Below are positions 59,198 to 64,000 of a stretch of 64,000 bases of DNA, in pieces (positions within the stretch are counted from its first letter, which is position 1; each line of letters starts with the position of its first letter). The position numbers and the translations under genes were made by a program. The stretch lies in assembly GCA_964478335.1 (NCBI GenBank), contig CAYZIC010000001.1:1-64000 (forward strand). The letters run 5' to 3'. Below the pieces are notes generated by a model. It was not told where the DNA came from, ran no database searches, and saw only the letters and a list, made by a program, of their open reading frames with translations. Origin of the DNA: CAYZIC01 sp964478335 (lineage in GTDB: Bacteria > Verrucomicrobiota > Kiritimatiellia > RFP12 > DVOR01).

Positions 59198-60645
59198 CAG
59201 ACCACTCCGATCATTTTAAGATTTTTACGGATGCCGCCAAACTCGGTCAAGAGATCTTTTAGGCTGCGCAGCATCTTATCGGTATTGTCGGCCGTCATCT
59301 TGGGGTAATCTTGGCCGAGCGACTTGCCTGACTGGCTAGCCGCAAAAGCGAGCTTGATCGAGTCGTAAGACTGCGAGGTCACCGCAGCTGCAAAGGCATC
59401 CTTGACTGAGCGAGCGATAGACTTGGCCATCTTTTGCTCGGGCAACTTGACCTCCTGGACTTTGAGCGTCTCGAGCTCCGCAAGCGGCCCGTTAAAAGTA
59501 GCCTGGCCTGCTGCTCCCTTTTTTTTGGCAGCCACGCCACGCCTGATGGTATCAAGATCCTTAGTCAGCTGGTCGCGGTATGATTGCAGCAGATCAGCTA
59601 GCGTCTTGTCGTCAAGCATATTACTCTGGGCGATCGAGTCGTAGGCAGAGCCCATGAGCTCCTGTCCGGTAAAAGCTTTAAATTGCTCTTGTGCTGCGGT
59701 CGTCTCATCCCAGGTCATATTGCCCTTGGCAAACTCCTTGAGGAGGTAACCAGTGTGCATCAAGCGCATTGCGCCCGTGTTAAGCGTATCTTTAAACGCA
59801 TCCCAGCCTTTAAATGCGTGAGCAAACTCTGCGGCCGTCTCGCGGATATACTTTTTAATGCCAAAAAATAATTTGGCAAAAACGACATCGGCCGTATGGG
59901 CCACGATAGCAAAGGCTGAGCCGATTTTAAGCTCGACCTCAGAGGAGGTGGAGTCTGTTAATCCGAGGATTTCTGTGAGGGTGCTGTTAAACGCGGTCGA
60001 GATATTTTGCGAGACCAGGGCTAGCGCGTTATTGGTACGCGTTGCCAGGTCGACACCAGCATTTGAGACCGCTGGCATCCACGCCATCACGTCTCGCAGC
60101 CCCTCCTTAAAAGCGTCAGGGCCCTGGCGCAGCAAGGGCCCCAATTTGAGCCCCTGCTCCTCCATCATCCGCATCAGAAGCATGACGCGCTTTTGCTCGT
60201 CTGGTACCTTGGAGATCTCGGTGAGCAGGCCCTCAAAAGCCTGCTCTGGAGCGAGCCCCTCAAACTGCTTGAGCTCGATGCCTAGCTTGCGCATGAGGTT
60301 GACCTTTTCGGGGTTGACCATGTTTGCATTAAGCTTGGACAGCATCGCCGGGATATCGGTTGCGGTGAGCTGGATACCAAACTGGCCCATCGCTCCGCTA
60401 AACTTTTGCAGCCACTCGGCCGATACGCCAATGCGCTGGGCGGTATCGCCCAGGAGATTGAGCTCATCGAGCGATCCCTTGATCTTTGCCACTGTTAGCG
60501 CGGATGCGATTGCCCCGCCGACAGCGGCAAAGGCCGATCGCATCTGCTTGGCAGCTGCGTCGGCGTGTTTTGTGACCCCCTTAAATGCGGTCGCCGTCTT
60601 GTCGACCCCCTTAAGGTGGAATGCGATATCAGTTGTTAATGCCAT
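59197..60645 (-). CDS. Tail tape measure protein (short)
   Basis: This 482-residue, Ala/Leu-rich helical protein fits a tape measure by position (after the frameshifted tail chaperone) and by sequence: a beta-like start (ALTTDIAFHLKGVDKT), then long helices with AFAAVGGAIASALTVAKIKG and LGDTAQRIGVSAEWLQKFSGA. The region near residue 45-65 is hydrophobic. The length would set a rather short tail. The ATG at 60645 overlaps the end of the chaperone frame by 17 bp; the longer frame to 60711 is rejected. Confidence 0.72.
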   Translation of the reverse strand: MALTTDIAFHLKGVDKTATAFKGVTKHADAAAKQMRSAFAAVGGAIASALTVAKIKGSLDELNLLGDTAQRIGVSAEWLQKFSGAMGQFGIQLTATDIPAMLSKLNANMVNPEKVNLMRKLGIELKQFEGLAPEQAFEGLLTEISKVPDEQKRVMLLMRMMEEQGLKLGPLLRQGPDAFKEGLRDVMAWMPAVSNAGVDLATRTNNALALVSQNISTAFNSTLTEILGLTDSTSSEVELKIGSAFAIVAHTADVVFAKLFFGIKKYIRETAAEFAHAFKGWDAFKDTLNTGAMRLMHTGYLLKEFAKGNMTWDETTAAQEQFKAFTGQELMGSAYDSIAQSNMLDDKTLADLLQSYRDQLTKDLDTIRRGVAAKKKGAAGQATFNGPLAELETLKVQEVKLPEQKMAKSIARSVKDAFAAAVTSQSYDSIKLAFAASQSGKSLGQDYPKMTADNTDKMLRSLKDLLTEFGGIRKNLKMIGVV

Positions 60646-61266
60646 CGGTCTGGTCTCCAAACTTATTAAACAGAGCTCTGATGCCGGCAAACTTGTCAGC
60701 CGACTCCTCATCCTTGCCCATCAGGTGATCCATGCGATCGGCAAGGGCAAATAGTCCCCACGATCGCAGCAAGTCGCCACGCTTGAGCTGCCAATTGCCG
60801 TGAGATCCAGCCGCAGCGACAATCACGGCTAAATCGGCTGCGGCCAGTGCTAGCCAGTATGGCATCGTCACGGCCGGGACAAGGTCGGCGGCCTCTTGAG
60901 CCGTCGTCTGGTCATCTGCAAGAGATTGAGCAGATGCCAGACGGTCAAAGATGCCAGGGCGGACTACGCCCCCGTAAAAGGGACTGCGGGCTTGCCGCCA
61001 TCCTTTTTAGCTGGATCCATCGCAAAACCAAATAGCTTGGCGATGGTATCGTTAGACATCTGGTCAGCATCGGCGCGCGTGAGCGCTTTGCCGCCAACCT
61101 CCAGATAGCTGAGCCCCTTATCAATAAAGGTCTCAACGCCCGCCATGTTGCCCTCGCTCTCCACTGCGGAGAGGATTTGGCAATAGACACGGTAAGGGAG
61201 TCCCTTAGTAGTGATCTCGTTACCGTTAACAGTTTTAGTATAGACTGGCTCTTGCCACGTAATCAT
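60629..61266 (-). CDS. Tail assembly chaperone, frameshifted long form (GT-type)
   Basis: This product arises by -1 frameshifting at C-CCT-TTT (60976-60982). It has the first 97 residues of the short form, then 115 residues in the -1 frame (YGGVVRPGIFDRLASAQSLA, continuing to GDQTDGINN), 212 residues in all. The -1 frame is open from the slip site to the stop at 60629, with no good independent start except a GTG at 60871. This copies the lambda G/GT arrangement, in which GT recruits tail subunits to the tape measure. Confidence 0.75.
60957..60982 (-). promoter_or_regulatory. Programmed -1 frameshift signal (slippery heptamer plus hairpin)
   Basis: On the minus strand the heptamer C CCT TTT (X XXY YYZ in the correct frame, 60982-60976) is followed after 4 nt by GGGCG-TAGTC-CGCCC (60971-60957), a 5-bp GC stem whose loop contains the zero-frame stop codon. 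Confidence 0.78.
60964..61266 (-). CDS. Tail assembly chaperone, short form (G-type)
   Basis: This 100-residue protein ends at a TAG right after the slippery site. It is helical in the middle (GLPYRVYCQILSAVES) and starts with a beta-like YTKTVNGNEITTK. It lies between the major tail protein and tape measure genes, exactly where siphophages encode G. An abundant short form and a rarer long form are expected. Confidence 0.72.
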   Translation of the reverse strand: MITWQEPVYTKTVNGNEITTKGLPYRVYCQILSAVESEGNMAGVETFIDKGLSYLEVGGKALTRADADQMSNDTIAKLFGFAMDPAKKDGGKPAVPFTGA

Positions 61267-61283
61267 GCCAACCTCCTCTAAAA

Positions 61284-61700
61284 TTAGACCACCGACGGCG
61301 TCACAACCGGCGAAGCGCCGGACGGCTTAAAGACGATCTTAGAGACAATGCTGCGAGCGGTCGTGTTAACCTCGTCAGGCTCGATCGAGGTGATCGTCCC
61401 CGTAATTACCATGGTCGACTTGGTGGCAGCCTCTGCGCCATCCTTGCGGAGCTCTTGCGTGAGCGTGATCTCGGTGGCCGTGTCGTCGATTTGCGTGACG
61501 CGCGCGCCGACGCTAAAGGTCATCTCCCCCATCTCGGTGAGCGGAGAGCTGACAAACTGCTTGACGCTGTCGCTGAGACCAGTGACATCGATCGCCTCGC
61601 GCGAAATGCTTGGCGCGTGAGGAGCCGAAAAGACCTTATAGGCCTTGCCGCCGATTTGCAAAGAGAAACTCTCTAAGACTTCTGTTTTTTCTTCTTCCAT
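61284..61700 (-). CDS. Major tail (tube) protein-like
   Basis: This 138-residue protein has an acidic start, then beta-strand-rich sequence (SLQIGGKAYKVFSAP, MGEMTFSVGARVTQID, STMVITGTITSIEPDEVN) ending in a Val/Pro-rich tail. Length, beta content and position directly before the tail chaperones fit a siphophage tube protein. The ribosome binding site is AAAGGATC. Confidence 0.65.
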   Translation of the reverse strand: MEEEKTEVLESFSLQIGGKAYKVFSAPHAPSISREAIDVTGLSDSVKQFVSSPLTEMGEMTFSVGARVTQIDDTATEITLTQELRKDGAEAATKSTMVITGTITSIEPDEVNTTARSIVSKIVFKPSGASPVVTPSVV

Positions 61701-61724
61701 TTTTTGATCCTTTTTTTGGGGTGG

Positions 61725-62228
61725 TTAAATCGCAGAGCGATCGTAGGTGAGGTCATAACGGCAGGCGACGAGGGTCTCTTGCACGTTTGCCGTAAAAGGT
61801 GTGAGCTCTGCAGCCGACAAGGTTGCAAAGTTTTTGTCGTGATAAATTGCAAAGCCGAGGTTTGCCTCGACGCTTGCGATGGCACAGGCTGCCTCAGTCT
61901 GAGGAGAGAGTACGGGCTCGCCGTCTTGGGAGAGCTCGTCTGGACGGCTGCACGTTGGCAAGGCAGGGAGGACGATTGTCACAGCCACATTGACCAGGCG
62001 AGCAGCGTCGCCACGGCCGAGGCGAGCGGGATCAACCGACACGGGCTCAGGATTGCGGTACACTAACACATAGGGAGCCATGCGGTCTGGCGGGGTTGGC
62101 TCGGTCACGGCCAGATTTGCGTAAACGGTAAGCGGCCGCTGACTAAACTTGGCCACAGCGTCAATCAATACGCGCTCATCCTTAATCGATTGCGCGATTG
62201 ACTCAATTAAATCGATCTCATAGCTCAT
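61725..62228 (-). CDS. Tail terminator/completion-like protein
   Basis: This 167-residue protein starts with a helix (YEIDLIESIAQSIKDERVL), then alternates strands and helices with APYVLVYRNPEPVSVDP, a Cys-containing turn and EANLGFAIYHDKN. Position between the gp10-like protein and major tail protein fits a tail terminator. No direct motif supports this. It overlaps its upstream neighbour by 4 bp. Confidence 0.55.
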   Translation of the reverse strand: MSYEIDLIESIAQSIKDERVLIDAVAKFSQRPLTVYANLAVTEPTPPDRMAPYVLVYRNPEPVSVDPARLGRGDAARLVNVAVTIVLPALPTCSRPDELSQDGEPVLSPQTEAACAIASVEANLGFAIYHDKNFATLSAAELTPFTANVQETLVACRYDLTYDRSAI

Positions 62229-62944
62229 CTCTTGCTCCTGCTTCTTTTTTTAGTTGTCTTTGCAACCTTTTTGATACTCTTTTTTGCAGACTTAACCTGC
62301 CTTTTAACGACTCTGGCGACCTTTTTTGACTGCTGCTTGATCTTTTTCTTTGCCTTTTTGAGTTTTTTGGCGACCACCTTGGCCGTCTTAAACTTGCTGG
62401 CAACCAGCTTTTCTGCTCGATTGAGCACCCACGCTGGCATCTCCTCGATCGAGTTGACCGCAAACTGCTCCATAAATGGACGCGCCGGGCGGTCGTAAAC
62501 GCCCATATGGCCTCGATAGCCATGCCGACGAGCGATAAACATCTCGACATCCGCCCACGCGCCCTGCTCGGCGCTCTGAAACTTAGCGGCAAGGTCTGCT
62601 AATCCCTGGCTGCGGTAGCCTAATCGTACCGCAGAGCCGCTCAACCACACACCGATGCCCTTGCCCTCTGCCATTGGTCGACCGCCCCAGCGGCCGTCCC
62701 ATGCTTTTTGTCGGTCAAAGGCCTTGGTAATCTCTGCCCGCCGACCGAACGGGTCGACGTTGTCACGGCCGCCACCTTGAGCGATCGTTTTACAGATCGC
62801 TTTTTTTTGGTAGAGGGCGTAACCTCTCACCGCTTTGGTCACGGTGCCAGGCATCAGTGAGGAGATCACCTTGAGCCGAGCCCGATCGACCTCGGTAAAC
62901 TTAGGCACGATCAATAGCTGGCCGTCTGCCTGCGTTACTTGCAT
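62225..62944 (-). CDS. HK97 gp10-like protein with lysine-rich C-terminal tail
   Basis: This 239-residue protein has a first part that fits a connector/gp10-like protein (helical SLMPGTVTKAVRGYALYQKK, then a region with a conserved-looking RPARPFMEQF near residue 150). From about residue 180 the chain is almost pure Lys/Ala/Val/Arg (AKKLKKAKKKIKQQSKK and KSAKKSIKKVAK), much like the tail of histone H1. Such a tail probably touches DNA or RNA. It overlaps both neighbours. Confidence 0.6.
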   Translation of the reverse strand: MQVTQADGQLLIVPKFTEVDRARLKVISSLMPGTVTKAVRGYALYQKKAICKTIAQGGGRDNVDPFGRRAEITKAFDRQKAWDGRWGGRPMAEGKGIGVWLSGSAVRLGYRSQGLADLAAKFQSAEQGAWADVEMFIARRHGYRGHMGVYDRPARPFMEQFAVNSIEEMPAWVLNRAEKLVASKFKTAKVVAKKLKKAKKKIKQQSKKVARVVKRQVKSAKKSIKKVAKTTKKRSRSKR

Positions 62945-63294
62945 TGCTGCTCCACGATAGTAAAAAAAGCCTGATCGGACTCTTTGGTCTTACACGCTTT
63001 TACAGTTGCCGTCACTCGATCGCCGACCCTCATCACCGACTTGACGCGATAGACGCGCTTGGTGCGATAATCGAGTATCCGCCAGAGCTCACCAAGTGAG
63101 ACTGCTTTAAGCTGCGATCTCGCAAAAGAGATCTTGACTTGGCCGTCTGGGCAATTGCAATCAACAAAAAGAGAGATGCCGACCCCGTAGTCACAGGCGC
63201 CGGATAGGCCACGCACCGCGGCTACTGACTCAGTCCGAAGACTCCGCCATAAACCGCTGCTTGCGTCAAATTGTAACTGGACGACATCAGGCAT
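62935..63294 (-). CDS. Head-closure/connector-like protein
   Basis: This 119-residue protein is beta-rich and contains LQFDASSGLWRSLR near the start, CDYGVGISLFVDCNCPDGQ, and a MRVGDRVTATVKACK end, like head-tail stoppers. The start at 63294 (MPDVVQL) after GAGAGAG avoids overlap with the upstream gene; a longer frame to 63330 is possible. Its function is inferred from gene order. Confidence 0.55.
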   Translation of the reverse strand: MPDVVQLQFDASSGLWRSLRTESVAAVRGLSGACDYGVGISLFVDCNCPDGQVKISFARSQLKAVSLGELWRILDYRTKRVYRVKSVMRVGDRVTATVKACKTKESDQAFFTIVEQQCK

Positions 63295-63301
63295 CTCTCT
63301 C

Positions 63302-63634
63302 TCATCGACACGTATTCGCGGCGCACTCAATAAAAAGAGATGCGCCTACAAAATAGGACCGCCTGACGACATAATAGCCGCCAGCGGCCACGTCCACTGC
63401 GTCACCCTTTGCGGGTGTGCAGTTGGGCGAGACGGCCGCCCAATCGGTGGCGAGGGCGACAAAGGTCGTCGTCTCCACACTATTGAGCGGGTCGTCAACG
63501 CTAGGCTCAGTGGATTGACCGCCCGCCAGTTTAACGGCGGCCACGGTTGCCTTAGCTGTTGGCATCGAGACCACTAGGATGTCTCGCGCAAGCGCACTAA
63601 AGGCTAACTTGGGGGGGGTAATATCCACGGTCAA
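63302..63634 (-). CDS. Small phage head-region protein, unknown
   Basis: This 110-residue protein is Ala/Val/Thr-rich with alternating strands (ILVVSMPTAKATVAAVKLAGG) and a GGYYVVRRSYF end. It lies between the partial head gene and a connector-like gene, where head-decoration or head-completion proteins are encoded. A C8 run (63611-63618) lies near its start, within Thr-Pro-Pro codons. No family is recognised. Confidence 0.5.
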   Translation of the reverse strand: MTVDITPPKLAFSALARDILVVSMPTAKATVAAVKLAGGQSTEPSVDDPLNSVETTTFVALATDWAAVSPNCTPAKGDAVDVAAGGYYVVRRSYFVGASLFIECAANTCR

Positions 63635-63645
63635 TCCTCCTCAGA

Positions 63646-64000
63646 CTAAGACGCTGGTGCTGCCTGGACGACCGCGGTGACGGTTTCGTCTTCGTAAGCG
63701 CCGTCTGCGAGATCGACAAAGAGCTGCACGACAGCCTTGTCGATATTTGCGTCCAAAAAGCCACGATAACCCTTAGCATCAAAATAGTTTTCGCGCATGG
63801 TCTCGTCGGCGATAGTGCCAATGACCAGCGGAGCGGTCGCGGTTGGCTTGCCTTCTTCTGCAGAGATAACGCTCTCGATATAGGGAGTCGCACCGGCGCA
63901 GGGCTTTTCTTTGAGGATGGAGATGCCGAGGCGTTCGATTTCGTCGACACGGCAGCCATAGACAAAGATCGAGCTGAGGTAGTCCTCGCCACAGACATCA
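63646..64000 (-). CDS. Phage head protein, 3' part only (possible major capsid)
   Basis: The last 117 codons of a gene that continues past the window. The visible part reads DVCGEDYLSSIFVYGCRVDE, later IADETMRENYFDAKGYRGF, and ends VVQAAPAS. Gene order (just before the small head and connector genes) suggests the major capsid or another head protein, but the fragment has no decisive motif. The stop is TAG at 63646-63648. Confidence 0.5.
   Translation of the reverse strand, partial: DVCGEDYLSSIFVYGCRVDEIERLGISILKEKPCAGATPYIESVISAEEGKPTATAPLVIGTIADETMRENYFDAKGYRGFLDANIDKAVVQLFVDLADGAYEDETVTAVVQAAPAS

Larger units (their letters stand above)
49551..64000. mobile_element. Siphophage-like prophage, distal part (continues beyond window)
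   Basis: Read on the minus strand from the window end, the order is head gene, connectors, tail terminator-like, major tail protein, tail chaperone G and GT with frameshift, tape measure, distal tail proteins, tail fibre with repeats, exported proteins, lysis candidates, and an accessory operon. That is the layout of a long non-contractile-tail phage. Terminase, portal, protease, integrase and replication genes would lie past 64000. The genes overlap or abut and appear intact. Confidence 0.88.

Noticed and set aside
60629..60871. Independent 80-residue gene starting at GTG 60871
   Set aside because: The frame is open 35 codons further upstream to a canonical slippery site, so it is better read as the tail end of the frameshift product.
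49551..64000. Mu-like or contractile-tail prophage
   Set aside because: No sheath, baseplate wedge or Mu-type genes are visible; the G/GT-type chaperone and single tube protein fit a siphophage.

Overview
The window looks like chromosome from an anaerobic, Gram-negative (LpxD-bearing) bacterium. The clues are a sulfatase with CxPxR, an 'Aquifex-type' aconitase, very long GFTLVELLVV pseudopilins, a Gfo/Idh/MocA oxidoreductase, the [FeFe]-hydrogenase maturase HydF and a TRAP transporter. Together they suggest the PVC group, most likely Lentisphaerota or Kiritimatiellota. This is inference from gene content; no rRNA is present. The genetic code is standard, with TGA used as a genuine stop.

Layout. 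(1) 1-1.1 kb: a decayed IS30-type transposase. (2) 1.2-12.3 kb, plus strand: a conserved hypothetical, a type I sulfatase, two tiny membrane proteins, psd-pss (phosphatidylethanolamine synthesis), aconitase, a zinc-finger/Arg-rich protein, lpxD, aroC and a TatD hydrolase. (3) 12.3-13.6 kb: a gene-poor stretch with tRNA-Thr(TGT), a clear promoter, a terminator and IS-end-like repeats. (4) 13.6-18.4 kb: an operon with a HutW/ChuW-like radical SAM enzyme, an ECF transporter (S, T, fused A-A) and a flavodoxin. (5) 18.5-31.3 kb: a type IV pilus/type II secretion-like cluster (three pseudopilins, PilM/N-like, PilO-like, PilB/GspE, PilC/GspF, PilP-like, secretin, TPR lipoprotein, PilT). A second copy of the flavodoxin sits among the pilin genes. 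(6) 31.3-37.1 kb: a membrane protein, an ExbB/MotA-like channel, a DUF2149 protein and a membrane-anchored CobN-like chelatase, the set known as HmuSTUV. (7) 37.1-40.2 kb: an AT-richer patch with an ISL3 remnant, IS-end repeats, a 23-bp tandem repeat, a two-domain F5/8C (discoidin) protein and a CxxCxGxG-rich protein. (8) 40.2-49.2 kb, minus strand: a small membrane protein, slyX, hydF, TRAP dctMQP, a SpoU methyltransferase, metG and a Gfo/Idh/MocA oxidoreductase. (9) 49.5 kb to the window end, minus strand: the distal half of a siphophage-like prophage, from a partial head gene through connectors, major tail protein, tail chaperones with a programmed -1 frameshift, tape measure, tail fibre, exported proteins and lysis candidates. 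It ends in an accessory operon with its own promoter and palindromic operator.

How it fits together. Sections 4 and 6 can be read as two complementary anaerobic haem/tetrapyrrole routes: uptake plus radical-SAM ring opening with flavodoxin as electron donor, and chelatase-type iron removal at the membrane. A pilus cluster lies between them on the same strand. The least described material is the prophage accessory operon (49.6-51.6 kb), whose layout resembles anti-defence loci, and a run of phage genes whose products carry signal peptides. Gene functions were read from motifs by eye; no database search was possible.
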